Assembly: GCA_938017515.1 (NCBI GenBank)
Contig: CALIJJ010000282.1
Coordinates: 1-32,392 of the forward strand
Reading direction: 5' to 3'
Origin: an uncultured Pseudanabaenaceae cyanobacterium
GTDB taxonomy: Bacteria > Cyanobacteriota > Cyanobacteriia > PCC-9006 > JAAUQQ01
Length of the DNA stretch: 32,392 bases
How positions within the stretch are numbered: position 1 is the stretch's first letter; the number at the start of each line of letters is the position of its first letter. The translations under genes and the position numbers were made by a program. Positions 1 to 7,717 of this stretch are shown in pieces. Under the pieces are notes generated by a model, which saw only the letters and a list, made by a program, of their open reading frames with translations, made no database searches and had not been told where the DNA came from.

Positions 1-2
1 TG

Positions 3-158
3 CGATCGCATTCCCCCAAGACCCAAACCAGCGGAGGCGGCAACGACATCTTTCGCTGGTTTGGCACCATCGCCCTCACCCACATCCTGAGCACCGTCAA
101 GCAATCCGCTTCGCCTGCACAAGTTTCCAAAACAGTGCCGAAACAATATTGGCAATGA
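3..158 (+). CDS. Possible 3' end of a gene cut by the left edge
   Basis: Frame 3 is open from the window start to a TGA at 156-158, giving about 51 residues. The first 35 look protein-like (GGGNDIFRWFGTIALTHIL, with a hydrophobic stretch). No start is visible, so this would be the C-terminus of a gene lying to the left. It would overlap the last 62 bases of the convergent CPBP gene, which weakens the call. Family not recognised. It may be chance open frame. Confidence 0.27.
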   Translation, partial: RSHSPKTQTSGGGNDIFRWFGTIALTHILSTVKQSASPAQVSKTVPKQYWQ

Positions 159-702
159 TATGGGCCAGCACCGGCACCATCAAATTGCCCGTAACCAACG
201 CGATCGTGCCCAAACCAATCCCGACAATCGTCGCCCACAACGCATAGGGCCATTGGCTCCGACCGCTCATGTGCAAGATGCCAAAACAGGCTCCTGAACC
301 GAGGACCGCGATCGCATCACTGCCAAAACTACTGCCAAAACTAGGCAACATCACGCCCCGAAACAGCAGCTCTTCACTCAGACCGGGCAACAGTCCAAGC
401 CACAGCACATCGGCAAGGACCAGGGGCCGCAGCACCAAATTGAGATAGGATTCTGCACTGCTGCGGTAGGCAGGCCAAGCATAGTAGAGTGCCAGACTCG
501 CGGCACTGATGACCAACCCCACCGCAACACCGAGCCCTGCCTGGGCTGGATGCCACCTCCAATCCAACAACGGCACATCGCCCCAGGTCTGCCATCCCTT
601 GGCGATCAACATCAGAAGAATCGCCGTCATGGCCAAACCCACCAGGACCTGGGGACGGGTGAGGGGGGGAAGATTAGAAGAATTAAAGTCGGGGTCAGTC
701 AC
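97..702 (-). CDS. CPBP family intramembrane metalloprotease (Abi/CAAX-type)
   Basis: An integral membrane protein of about 201 residues with the signature of the CPBP (CAAX protease and bacteriocin-processing) family: EELLFRG near residues 108-114, and a later helix with the second conserved His (GILHMSG). The third motif lies near the C-terminus (VPVLAHIIANI). Four or more hydrophobic segments fit the family. The glutamates and histidines are thought to bind the catalytic metal in the membrane; the substrate cannot be told from sequence. The frame stays open to a TTG at 777, but the GTG at 702 (VTDPDFNSS) starts nearer the first membrane helix, so I prefer it; neither has a clear Shine-Dalgarno. 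It lies downstream of the DUF3326 gene on the same strand, 92 bases away from that gene's stop. Cyanobacteria carry many such paralogues. Confidence 0.8.
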   Translation of the reverse strand: MTDPDFNSSNLPPLTRPQVLVGLAMTAILLMLIAKGWQTWGDVPLLDWRWHPAQAGLGVAVGLVISAASLALYYAWPAYRSSAESYLNLVLRPLVLADVLWLGLLPGLSEELLFRGVMLPSFGSSFGSDAIAVLGSGACFGILHMSGRSQWPYALWATIVGIGLGTIALVTGNLMVPVLAHIIANIVSALFWKLVQAKRIA

Positions 703-794
703 AGAAGTTGCCAGGGAAAAGATGCAGGGACAGGTAAGCAATGGGCAGCGAAGATGCAGGTGCAAGTCAGCCAGCAACCCCGCTTTAGGACAGA

Positions 795-1985
795 TTACAA
801 ACGCCTGAGCGGAGGAATCCGAGGACGGAGGTGCTGGGCATCGATGCCGGCACGGTCACTGGCAATCACCCCAATCGCCTCCAGATAGGACCTTACCCGC
901 GTCACTTTGATGCCTAACGGCTCTGGGGGGATCTTTATCGCAGTTTCATTTTCTTCCACGGCAATAATATGGGCTCCGGCGGAACTTAAGCTCAGGATGG
1001 CGCTGCCTCCACAGGCATTGGCTGGAACCACAACGCTGTTGATTTGTGGAGCCGTGATGAAGTGAGGATTGAATGCTGCATGGGCAACTGATGAGCCCTC
1101 CAATGCGGATGGATGAGGCATTGGGTGACCGGAGCTTGAGTGACCGGAGCTTGAGTGACCGGAGCTTGAGTGACCGGGGCTTGAGCGAACGGGACCTGAT
1201 TCGGTATCTGCAAGACTGTGATAACGCGGGGCACGGCTGAGACCGGCCAACACACAGGGCAAAAAGGTATAGCCAATTTCCTCCGCAGCGGCTCGGGGAT
1301 CAACCCTCGGGTCCAGGGGAAGCGGGCTCAGGGCCGGAGCATGGGCACAGGGCCGTTGGAATTGCTGGACGATGAGGTGACTAATGACGGCCTCTGCCCC
1401 AGCGAGACCATCGACACCCTCCCCCTGACGGTACTGCTGGAGGGCATCGCTTTCGGGTTCGTCGGGGAAACGGGCAACAACGGCGATCGCCTCTGCCCCA
1501 GTCTGCTCAATCACCTTCTCAACGGCCCGCAGTAAGCTGTCGGGGTGTTCAATCGTGCCCCAGGAGGCACCCGATGCAGCTGTTTTCAGCGTCACCCCCA
1601 AAGATTCATCGGTGACCACATAGTCGGCAATATCTAGGCCAAGGGTTGCTCGTGCAGCATCAGCTACCTGCACATGGCGTTGCAACAGTTCTGGCTCAAT
1701 GGCTTGGTCTAAGACCAGACCAATACGATTGCGGTGTACCGGCTCCAAGGCCCAATGGCCCGCAGCGAATTGGTCGAGGGCATAGCCTTCCACGTAGGCA
1801 ATATTTTCCTTGGGCCAGTAGAGCTGGGCACCGTTGAGCACGTTGGGGTGGGTGATGAGGCGATCGCTCACCTGGGCAAGGGCTCGTGCGACGGGCAATG
1901 CGTCCCCGGCATATCCCCCCACGGCACATCCAATCCCTGTGGGAACAATTAAAACGGTGTTGTACGGTGGCTGCACGACAGTCAC
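795..1985 (-). CDS. DUF3326 domain-containing protein
   Basis: The 396-residue product matches what I know of the cyanobacterial and plastid-lineage DUF3326 family: an N-terminal LIVPTGIGCAVGGYAGDALP segment, then NVLNGAQLYW, then a nucleotide-fold-like middle (GAEAIAVVARFPDE) and a C-terminal block ending in a Cys-Gly-Gly segment (NACGGSAILSL). The biochemical function is not known to me. Initiation is from GTG at 1985 (VTVVQPPYNTV). Between the two conserved halves, near residues 267-286, sits a low-complexity (S)SGHS repeat encoded by a 15-bp tandem array, which should form a flexible loop. It is divergent from the acyl-CoA dehydrogenase-like gene across a 323-bp gap and upstream of the CPBP gene on the same strand. 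Confidence 0.85.
   Translation of the reverse strand: MTVVQPPYNTVLIVPTGIGCAVGGYAGDALPVARALAQVSDRLITHPNVLNGAQLYWPKENIAYVEGYALDQFAAGHWALEPVHRNRIGLVLDQAIEPELLQRHVQVADAARATLGLDIADYVVTDESLGVTLKTAASGASWGTIEHPDSLLRAVEKVIEQTGAEAIAVVARFPDEPESDALQQYRQGEGVDGLAGAEAVISHLIVQQFQRPCAHAPALSPLPLDPRVDPRAAAEEIGYTFLPCVLAGLSRAPRYHSLADTESGPVRSSPGHSSSGHSSSGHSSSGHPMPHPSALEGSSVAHAAFNPHFITAPQINSVVVPANACGGSAILSLSSAGAHIIAVEENETAIKIPPEPLGIKVTRVRSYLEAIGVIASDRAGIDAQHLRPRIPPLRRL
1126..1185. repeat. 15-bp tandem repeat, 4 copies, in frame in the DUF3326 gene
   Basis: The unit TGACCGGAGCTTGAG occurs at 1126, 1141 and 1156 without change and at 1171 with one change. On the coding (-) strand it gives a five-residue S-S-G-H-S type repeat. 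The near identity of the copies suggests recent expansion. Confidence 0.95.
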
Positions 1986-2308
1986 AGGGCTTCCTACATT
2001 TTTGGCTGGGCTTGGACCTGCGCTCTAAAACCAAATGACCTTGTGAAGCCTAGGCCTATGGGCGTTGCCCTCGCTCAGTCTATCTCGGATCTTTTCGGAA
2101 TGTCAGGGATCGATCAAAATGTTCAATGAGTAGATCTGGGAGTGGATCTGGGAGCGGATCTGAGAACGAATCTGGGCCATGAAAAAAGGCCATAAGAAAA
2201 GGCCATGGACCAATCCCATGGGGGCGATGCTGCCCATGCCACAATTAGAACGCTCCGGTTTACTCAAGACTGCCGCCGCCTAGCCCTTACCGCTTTCCAA
2301 TACCCCCC
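1986..2308. other. Divergent intergenic region with two short tandem arrays
   Basis: The gap separates the divergent DUF3326 and acyl-CoA dehydrogenase genes and should hold both promoters, but I see no convincing -35/-10 pair. It contains a degenerate 12-bp array at 2131-2178 (four units around GGATCTGGGAG) and, directly after it, two 13-bp units at 2179-2204 (ATGAAAAAAGGCC and ATAAGAAAAGGCC). No RNA gene or convincing small ORF was found. Confidence 0.7.
2131..2204. repeat. 12-bp array (4 units) followed by 13-bp pair
   Basis: Units TAGATCTGGGAG, TGGATCTGGGAG, CGGATCTGAGAA and CGAATCTGGGCC run head to tail from 2131 to 2178. They are followed by a diverged 13-bp duplication. The units have drifted, so this array is older than the one in the neighbouring DUF3326 gene. 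Confidence 0.85.
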
Positions 2309-3439
2309 GTGACTGTTTCCCCCTCACTCTCCGCTTCTGAGTACGCTTTGGATGATGTGGAAACCTTTCTCCGCAACGTTATTGCCCCCCAGGCCCAAAC
2401 CTTGGACCAAGATTCCGCTGCGTTGGCGGCTGCGTTGAAGGCATTGGGCGATCGCCATCTACTGGCCCTACGGGTGCCTCGGGAGCTGGGAGGCCGGGGT
2501 CTGACGGGAACGGACTATTGGCAATTCCAGGCCGCGATGACCCGCGTCTCGGGTTCCCTCGCATTCTTGCAAACACAACATCAAAGCGCGGCTAGTTTTA
2601 TTGCGGGTGGCCATAATGCCCCGCTGAAGGCTCGACTGGTGGACATGGCCTCCGGAACCATGCTGGTCGGCGTGGGCTTTTCCCATCTCCGTCGTGCAGG
2701 AGCCCCCTGCCTGATCGCAGAACCGACCGCAGGAGGGAGCTATCGCCTGCATGGCACCATTCCCTGGGCGACGGGATGGCAGATTTTCGAAGATTTGGTT
2801 GTGGGAGCATCCCTAGCGGATGGTCAATCGCTATTGGCATTGATTCCCTTTCGATCGTTGCAGCAGGAAGACAGCAGACTGGACTATTCCGAGCCCATGC
2901 CATTGGCAGCGATGCAAACGACCCATACGGTATCCCTGCAATTGCAGCATTGGCAAGTGTCACCGGAGCAGGTGATTGACCTTAAGCCGGAGGGCTGGTT
3001 GACGGTCGCGGATCGCCGCAATGTCCTCAAATCGACCTCATTGGTGTTGGGCTGTGCCCAGGCCGCAGTGGATCTGATGGCTCATGGAGTACAGACGCGG
3101 GGATGGACAGCATTGGCTGAGCCTCAGCAGCGGCTTGAGCGGGCGGTCCAGGATTGTCGGCGACAGGTGTTGGATGCGTTGACGCATTCATCCCTAGGGT
3201 TTGAGGCGCAGGTGGCATTGCGGGGGACGGCGATCGCCCTGTGTGGTCGCTGTGTCCAGGGGGCGATCGCCATGGCCAGCGGCGGAGCCAATGCCATGAG
3301 CCACCCGGCCCAGCGCATCTATCGGGAATCGCTGGTGTTTACCGTCGCCGGACAAACCGCCGAGGTCCGCCATGCCACGCTCCAGGCCCTGAGTCAAAAT
3401 CTTCCCGGATGGCGAGACACCGAATGGCCAGCCCCCTAA
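2309..3439 (+). CDS. Acyl-CoA dehydrogenase family protein
   Basis: The 376-residue product has the three-part acyl-CoA dehydrogenase fold: an N-terminal helical part (FLRNVIAPQAQTL to VPRELGGRGLTGTDYWQF), a middle beta part (GVGFSHLRR, then YRLHGTIPWATGWQIFEDLVVGA) and a C-terminal helical part (ALRGTAIALCGRCVQGAIAMASGGANAM). These enzymes are FAD flavoproteins that oxidise acyl-CoA or related substrates. Length is typical. I cannot locate the catalytic Glu with confidence, and the family has members working on other substrates, so the reaction is open. Start is GTG at 2309; no strong Shine-Dalgarno precedes it. A 15-bp repeat array begins three bases after the stop. The downstream GST-like gene is on the same strand 270 bases away. 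Confidence 0.82.
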   Translation: MTVSPSLSASEYALDDVETFLRNVIAPQAQTLDQDSAALAAALKALGDRHLLALRVPRELGGRGLTGTDYWQFQAAMTRVSGSLAFLQTQHQSAASFIAGGHNAPLKARLVDMASGTMLVGVGFSHLRRAGAPCLIAEPTAGGSYRLHGTIPWATGWQIFEDLVVGASLADGQSLLALIPFRSLQQEDSRLDYSEPMPLAAMQTTHTVSLQLQHWQVSPEQVIDLKPEGWLTVADRRNVLKSTSLVLGCAQAAVDLMAHGVQTRGWTALAEPQQRLERAVQDCRRQVLDALTHSSLGFEAQVALRGTAIALCGRCVQGAIAMASGGANAMSHPAQRIYRESLVFTVAGQTAEVRHATLQALSQNLPGWRDTEWPAP

Positions 3440-3442
3440 TTT

Positions 3443-3544
3443 TCAAACCCCTCATTGCCAAACCCTGGATTACCAGACCTGTGATGACCAGATCGATGAC
3501 TAGATCTGTGATAGCCAGACCCTTGACGACAAAACTTGAGCAGA
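3443..3544. repeat. 15-bp degenerate tandem array, about 7 units, just past a stop codon
   Basis: Head-to-tail units of about 15 bp (one of 12) follow the acyl-CoA dehydrogenase stop: TCAAACCCCTCATTG, CCAAACCCTGGATTA, CCAGACCTGTGATGA, CCAGATCGATGA, CTAGATCTGTGATAG, CCAGACCCTTGACGA, CAAAACTTGAGCAGA. Consensus is about CCARACCYTGRWTGA. The array extends into the region before the GST-like gene. Confidence 0.85.
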
Positions 3545-3711
3545 AGCTTGAGACCGGACCGGATCCTGTAACGCACTATCAATTCCCCCAAAGTTTATAC
3601 CTTGGGTACGCAACAGCCTTTAGTTATCTCCACTAGGATAGAAATCGAAACCGTGGTGCAGGAGTGAGTCACTCCCGCCACGTTACTCATCAGCGCAAGG
3701 GCAGAACAATC

Positions 3712-4587
3712 GTGTTAGAGCTATATCAATTCGAGCTATCGCACTACAGCGAAAAGGTGCGGTTCATCTTGGACTATAAGGGCTTGCCCTATCGCAAAGT
3801 TGAAGTGACCCCTGGCATTGGTCAAATTGATCTGTTCCGCATGTCGGGGCAGCGCCAGGTGCCGGTACTCAAGGATGAGAATGAGATCATCGTGGACTCC
3901 ACGGCGATCGCCCTCTACCTCGAAGAGAAGTACCCCGAAAAGCCAATTATCCCAGTAGACCCCCTTCCCCGAGCCCAAACGCTCATCCTGGAAGAGTGGG
4001 CCGACACCTCCATTGGCCTCAAGGCTCGTACCGCCATGATCGGTGCCTTTAACCAGGATCCAGAATTCCGCAAGGCCTTCTTCCCCAATCGCACCCCCCA
4101 GCAACTCCAAAGCCTGGTCGATGAGCTGCCTGAGAATGTCCGTGGCGTCGGCAATATGGTGGCGAGCAGTGTCCCCAGCTTTTTCAAGAATATTGTCGGT
4201 GCGGTGCCAGGCGATTTACTCAGCATTGGCGGCACGGTGGCGGGCTTTGGCTCCGAAGCCGTGAAAGCGGCCATGGATGACCTCGGCCGGGATCTAGAGG
4301 CCCTCAGCCTGATCCTGGTGGATAAGCCGTTCTTGGTGGCGGATCATCCCACCCTGGCGGATTTTGCCGTGGCAGCGCTGAGTATGTACATCAAATTTCC
4401 GGCAAGCCCAACGCTCAACGTGCCGCTGTCCTTGAAGGGCAAAGGGGTTCCGGGATTGGCAGACAATCCCAAGTACGAGACCTTCTTCCAGTGGCGTGAT
4501 GACCTTTATCTCAATCATCGCAAAATTGACGAAACCGTCCCGCCACCACCGGTTGACGGTAGCCCCCAGAAGATCTCCATTGATTAA
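3712..4587 (+). CDS. Glutathione S-transferase family protein
   Basis: The product starts with a thioredoxin-like GST N-terminal domain: LELYQFELSHYSEKVRF (residues 2-18, with the S/Y catalytic region), then GQRQVPVL with the cis-Pro of the glutathione site, then DSTAIALYLE with the conserved Asp-Ser gamma-glutamyl contact. The C-terminal helical domain holds the usual DHPTLADFAVAALSMYI segment. At about 291 residues it is longer than a 200-residue GST because of an insertion in the C-terminal half (GVGNMVASSVPSFFKNIVGA). Substrate unknown. The frame is open from a GTG at 3664, but the conserved family start falls on GTG 3712, with AAGGG nine bases upstream, so I chose 3712. A 13-bp repeat overlaps the stop codon, and a hairpin terminator follows at 4691. 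Confidence 0.85.
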   Translation: MLELYQFELSHYSEKVRFILDYKGLPYRKVEVTPGIGQIDLFRMSGQRQVPVLKDENEIIVDSTAIALYLEEKYPEKPIIPVDPLPRAQTLILEEWADTSIGLKARTAMIGAFNQDPEFRKAFFPNRTPQQLQSLVDELPENVRGVGNMVASSVPSFFKNIVGAVPGDLLSIGGTVAGFGSEAVKAAMDDLGRDLEALSLILVDKPFLVADHPTLADFAVAALSMYIKFPASPTLNVPLSLKGKGVPGLADNPKYETFFQWRDDLYLNHRKIDETVPPPPVDGSPQKISID

Positions 4588-4622
4588 TGCTGCGGCTCAA
4601 TGCTGCGGCTTAATGCCATGGA
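4584..4622. repeat. 13-bp tandem repeat, 3 units, overlapping the GST stop codon
   Basis: Units TTAATGCTGCGGC, TCAATGCTGCGGC and TTAATGCCATGGA run from 4584. The first unit contains the TAA stop (4585-4587) of the GST-like gene. Confidence 0.9.
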
Positions 4623-4690
4623 TTAACCGGATCGGCTGACGCCTGTGCAGCAGGCATTCCCATTCAGGCTGCACCGCCATCTTGCACAGC

Positions 4691-4726
4691 AAAACCGGTA
4701 TGAAGCGATGCTTCATCCCGGTTTTT
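4691..4726. terminator. Bidirectional intrinsic terminator
   Basis: AAAACCGG (4691-4698) pairs with CCGGTTTT (4718-4725), and ATGAAGC (4700-4706) pairs with GCTTCAT (4710-4716) around a three-base loop, with one mismatch between. A T-run follows on the + strand and an A-run precedes, so it can serve both the GST-like gene (+) and the convergent small secreted-protein gene (-). Confidence 0.85.
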
Positions 4727-4749
4727 AAGTCATCCATCACGTTTTTGTT

Positions 4750-4814
4750 TGGCTCTTTTGCCTAGCTCTTTTGTCTCAATCAATGGGATTGGCTCGATTG
4801 GATTGGCTCCAACT
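4750..4814. repeat. Two adjacent short tandem duplications
   Basis: A 13-bp pair (TGGCTCTTTTGCC at 4750, TAGCTCTTTTGTC at 4763) is followed by a 14-bp pair at 4787 and 4801 sharing GATTGGCTC. They lie between the terminator and the stop of the small secreted-protein gene at 4825. Confidence 0.75.
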
Positions 4815-4824
4815 GGATCCACTC

Positions 4825-5079
4825 CTACCGGCTCCGGTGTGACGATTGCACATAGATCAGCTTGTGGCGCAAATCGTCATCTGATTGGACCGACTCAAGG
4901 GGGATGTCATCAACAGGGTCAGGCAACACACCGGTCGTTAGCCGAATATCTTGGGCCAAATCGGCATGGGCCATGTGAGATTGGAATCTCAGGTCGCTGG
5001 GGGTGGCGGCTTGGCCAATGGTTGCCCCACTCAAAAGGGTGGTGGCGACTGCAAAAGAGAGATAAAGGTACCGTTTCAT
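4825..5079 (-). CDS. Small secreted protein of unknown function
   Basis: The 84-residue product opens with a clear Sec signal peptide: MKRYLYL, a hydrophobic core (SFAVATTLLSGATIG) and a likely cleavage site at QAA-TPSD. The mature part, about 60 residues, is acidic and hydrophilic and has no cysteine; no family is recognised. The ATG at 5079 has a strong Shine-Dalgarno (AAGGAG, about 6-7 bases upstream), which makes this a real gene although it is short. It is convergent with the GST-like gene and shares its terminator. A periplasmic or exported role is inferred only from the signal peptide. Confidence 0.75.
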   Translation of the reverse strand: MKRYLYLSFAVATTLLSGATIGQAATPSDLRFQSHMAHADLAQDIRLTTGVLPDPVDDIPLESVQSDDDLRHKLIYVQSSHRSR

Positions 5080-5252
5080 GGGTAGACTCCTTGCCCCGGA
5101 GGGCAGTGGTGAGGGGACTCACCGAGTTGATCTGTCTTTAGCATGAAGGGTTAGGTTCAACGCTACCTGAGCATTGGCTGAATGTTCATAGTGAACTTTA
5201 TGAGAGTTTGCTGAGTATGAATCAAGTTGTACAAAAGCTTGGCATAGGGGGA

Positions 5253-5882
5253 TTACGCAGCGATCGCGATCAACTCTGTCAAGCTTGTAACCCTAGCGTC
5301 CGCATGCTCCGGCCAGGGGAACGCCCCACTCACATCAATATGTACCGTTGCTGTCCCGGCATTCCGTCCAGCCAGCAGGTCAAACACATAATCCCCGACC
5401 ATCACCGCGGATTCTGCGGGGGCATCCCAGAGCCGTAGCAACTGTTGAATGCCGTCGGGCTCAGGCTTAGGGGGACAACAGTGACGGCTCAAGACCGTGT
5501 CCGGTGCAAAAAAACGAGCCAAATTGCAGGCGGCAAGCGTTTCATCGGCACCGGGCTTACTGTTGCGAGTCAAAATGCCGATGCGCTTATTGTGAGATTG
5601 CAACAGCTCCAGGAGTTCCACCGCGCCAGGCTGGGCCTGGGCACCGCGGGCAATCTCCATTTCAATCTCATGCAGTTGGGCATGCAGCGGTGCCGCCTCG
5701 GCCTCTGGCAGTTTCGAGAGGGATTCTAGAATGGGCTGCCCCTCGGGTAGCCCCAGCGCCGCGCGAATGGCCTCAAAGTCATGGGCTGCGAGGGTCAGCG
5801 TACCGTCCATGTCGAAAATCCAACAATCGCGTTGATGGAGGGGGAAGGCGGTTGGGGCGGGTCTGGTGTGCTTCTCGTGCAA
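5253..5882 (-). CDS. HAD-superfamily hydrolase, phosphoglycolate phosphatase-like
   Basis: A HAD subfamily I phosphatase. Motif I is FDMDGTLT (nucleophile Asp24, acid/base Asp26), a helical cap follows (residues about 40-95), motif II is ILTRNS, motif III is the Lys of PPKPEPD, and motif IV is VMVGDYVFDLLAGRNAG. These enzymes take phosphate from small metabolites using an aspartyl-phosphate intermediate and Mg2+. The order and spacing match Gph/PGMB-like members, but substrate cannot be assigned. Length of 209 residues is normal. The only upstream start before motif I is TTG at 5882, with weak ribosome binding, so the first 20 residues are uncertain. Its upstream neighbour on the same strand is the RTX gene; an operon is not evident. 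Confidence 0.85.
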   Translation of the reverse strand: MHEKHTRPAPTAFPLHQRDCWIFDMDGTLTLAAHDFEAIRAALGLPEGQPILESLSKLPEAEAAPLHAQLHEIEMEIARGAQAQPGAVELLELLQSHNKRIGILTRNSKPGADETLAACNLARFFAPDTVLSRHCCPPKPEPDGIQQLLRLWDAPAESAVMVGDYVFDLLAGRNAGTATVHIDVSGAFPWPEHADARVTSLTELIAIAA

Positions 5883-5986
5883 AGTCTCTACTCGTACAAC
5901 GCTTCGCTTCGCAGCATAGCGCCAATCTGTGGCTCAGATTGCAGTTTGAAAAGGTAATGGCTTGGCTGAGGTCATGACGCAATAGC

Positions 5987-6010
5987 TCACGCGAGGACTC
6001 ACGCAAGGAC
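5987..6010. repeat. 12-bp duplication carrying the RTX stop codon
   Basis: TCACGCGAGGAC (5987-5998) and TCACGCAAGGAC (5999-6010) are adjacent. On the - strand each copy reads GTCCTYGCGTGA, so the TGA stop of the RTX gene at 5999 has been duplicated together with the last codons. Confidence 0.85.
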
Positions 6011-7339
6011 TCCATCGAGTGACAAAAGCGTCATGGCGGCATCGGGCGGCCGGAGTCCTGGAATGCTCGCCACCTGAATGGGCGAGAGGCCCGGTGCCAC
6101 GCTGGGGCCTTGGTAATAGAGGGCACCGTCGAAGGGGTTGTAGTAAATGCCAGTTCTGTCGGCCGGGATGTCGCTGCGATCGCCCACCAACAAAAAAGCA
6201 TCCGTGGTCAAGGAGCCAAGCTCCAAATCTTCAAAACCTCGAAACACAATGCGCTCCGGTCCCACCAGAGGCAGCTCCGCACTGGTCTCCCGCACCAGCA
6301 CAAGGCGATCGACCCCTTCCTCAAAATCCGTGATCGTTGTGAAGAGAGGCTGTGCCACCGTGCCATCAGGTCCAATGATCTCCGCCCAGGCTGCAGTGAG
6401 TCGAAAGATATCTGCGCCGCTGCCCCCGGTCAGCGTCTCTCCACCATTGCTGACCAGGACGTCATCCCCATCGCCACCGCTAAGGACGTCATCGCCAAAG
6501 AAGCCGTCCAGGCGATTGTTCTGGGCATCGCCCACCAAGACATCATTGCCATAGGAGCCTTTGATGTCCTGAAAGTTCTCGACCTGGAGGGTGACGCGGG
6601 GAGGGGCGCTCGTGGCTGGATCCCAGTACTGGGTGCGGTCTACATAGTGCAGCCGTTGCTCCGCAAGATTAGCGTTGAGGGCCGGGGCAAAGCGGTTGGC
6701 GGGCAGGGATTGAACGGTTGCGCTCTGGCTAGGCCGGATATAAAAGTCTGAAAAGTCAATCCGGTTGGGTGTGTCTTCGGGGGCGAGCAGGGGAGCCGTA
6801 ATCCGTTCAATACTGGCGAGGATATCGAGCTTTTCGAGGTCCGTTTCTGTGACGGGCGCGATCGCAATCTCCAACTCTTCGCGGATACCCGTGGGGGAGG
6901 AGCCGCCCTCAGAGACCAGCGTTAAGTCATATCTGAGGATGGCGCTACGGCCAAAGTCTCGATAGCTGACGCGGTCAAAACCATTGCCCCCGTTGAGATA
7001 GTCGTAGCCAGAGCCGCCGTCAAGATAGTCGTCATCATCGCCGCCAAAGAGCTGGTCATTGCCACGGCCGCCAAACAAAAAATCATCACCAGCGCCACCT
7101 CGCAGCCTATCGTCACCGCCAAAACCAAACAGCAAGTCGGTGACAGCTGGAGGGGGGACGGGATGGACGGGCTTACGGGGGTGGGAAGTCTCAAAAGACT
7201 TCCATCGAGGGACATGTCTCCACCTAGTTGCGTCCAGAATATCGTCCGCATCCGTACCCAAGCGCAGTCGAACAAGAGCCTCAAAGCCTCGCTGACGCGA
7301 CATCCTGCGCTTAAAGCGCAGAAAATTTGACAAGGCCAT
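5999..7339 (-). CDS. RTX-type calcium-binding protein (hemolysin-type repeats)
   Basis: The 446-residue product has a block of glycine/aspartate nonapeptides (GGxGxDxhx) at about residues 70-130 (LLFGFGGDDRLRGGAGDD, FGGRGNDQLFGGDDDDYLD) and a second block at about 265-310 (GNDVLVGDAQNNRLDGFFGD, LSGGDGDDVL). Between them is a non-repeat segment. After the second block comes the usual C-terminal part, GADIFRLT, then TITDFEEGVDRLVL, then YYNPFDGALYYQG. Such repeats fold as a Ca2+-bound parallel beta roll outside the cell, and the proteins usually leave by type I secretion with a C-terminal signal, not a signal peptide; none is seen at the N-terminus here. No ABC exporter, membrane fusion protein or outer membrane channel is in the window. 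The ATG at 7339 follows AGAGGTG. Function of the cargo is unknown. Confidence 0.85.
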   Translation of the reverse strand: MALSNFLRFKRRMSRQRGFEALVRLRLGTDADDILDATRWRHVPRWKSFETSHPRKPVHPVPPPAVTDLLFGFGGDDRLRGGAGDDFLFGGRGNDQLFGGDDDDYLDGGSGYDYLNGGNGFDRVSYRDFGRSAILRYDLTLVSEGGSSPTGIREELEIAIAPVTETDLEKLDILASIERITAPLLAPEDTPNRIDFSDFYIRPSQSATVQSLPANRFAPALNANLAEQRLHYVDRTQYWDPATSAPPRVTLQVENFQDIKGSYGNDVLVGDAQNNRLDGFFGDDVLSGGDGDDVLVSNGGETLTGGSGADIFRLTAAWAEIIGPDGTVAQPLFTTITDFEEGVDRLVLVRETSAELPLVGPERIVFRGFEDLELGSLTTDAFLLVGDRSDIPADRTGIYYNPFDGALYYQGPSVAPGLSPIQVASIPGLRPPDAAMTLLSLDGVLA

Positions 7340-7717
7340 ACCCTACACCTCTGAAGCACTGCCAAATAGAACATCCCAACGCTGCAATTGCCTTACCCTT
7401 AACGCAATGCGAGTCACCCAATACAAGGCAACGCATCGGTTAGGACTTTGCAGATGGGCGATACAACCGCGACAGGAGTGTTAATTCATGCACCGAGTGT
7501 GGGCGCAGACCGACAAGGCTCCTGACTCGGGCGAGGTCTGGCAGCGTCCCCTAAACACACACAGATAACCGATGGTTTAGGCAAATGCCAACGTGGCCTC
7601 CCACCTCTATTCATTTTTATTTTTTGGAATAATTAAATTTTCAAGATTCAGCCGCTTATTTAAACAGTTCTCAGCGTAAACATGGGAACTTGCGTATTGC
7701 GTCCAAGGCAGGAGGGG
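7340..7717. other. 378-bp intergenic region, AT-rich centre
   Basis: It lies between two - strand genes, so it holds the 3' end region of the fusion gene and the promoter of the RTX gene. An AT-rich stretch at 7606-7665 stands out from the GC-rich surroundings and is a likely promoter zone, but no clear -35/-10 pair is assigned. A small hairpin (GGCAAATGCC, near 7580-7589) is present. No ORF, RNA gene or good terminator was seen. Confidence 0.6.

Noticed and set aside
2..9. HIP1 octamers (GCGATCGC) as regulatory sites
   Set aside because: They occur everywhere in genes and gaps as in many cyanobacterial genomes, so they indicate lineage, not local regulation.
3241..3636. 131-codon frame overlapping the end of the acyl-CoA dehydrogenase gene
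   Set aside because: It overlaps a real gene in another frame and the rest is the translated 15-bp array; no ribosome site. Kept only as a low-interest finding.
7340..7717. tRNA or small RNA gene in the long gaps
   Set aside because: No cloverleaf or T-loop consensus was found by eye in this gap or in 23484-23832 and 29198-29591.
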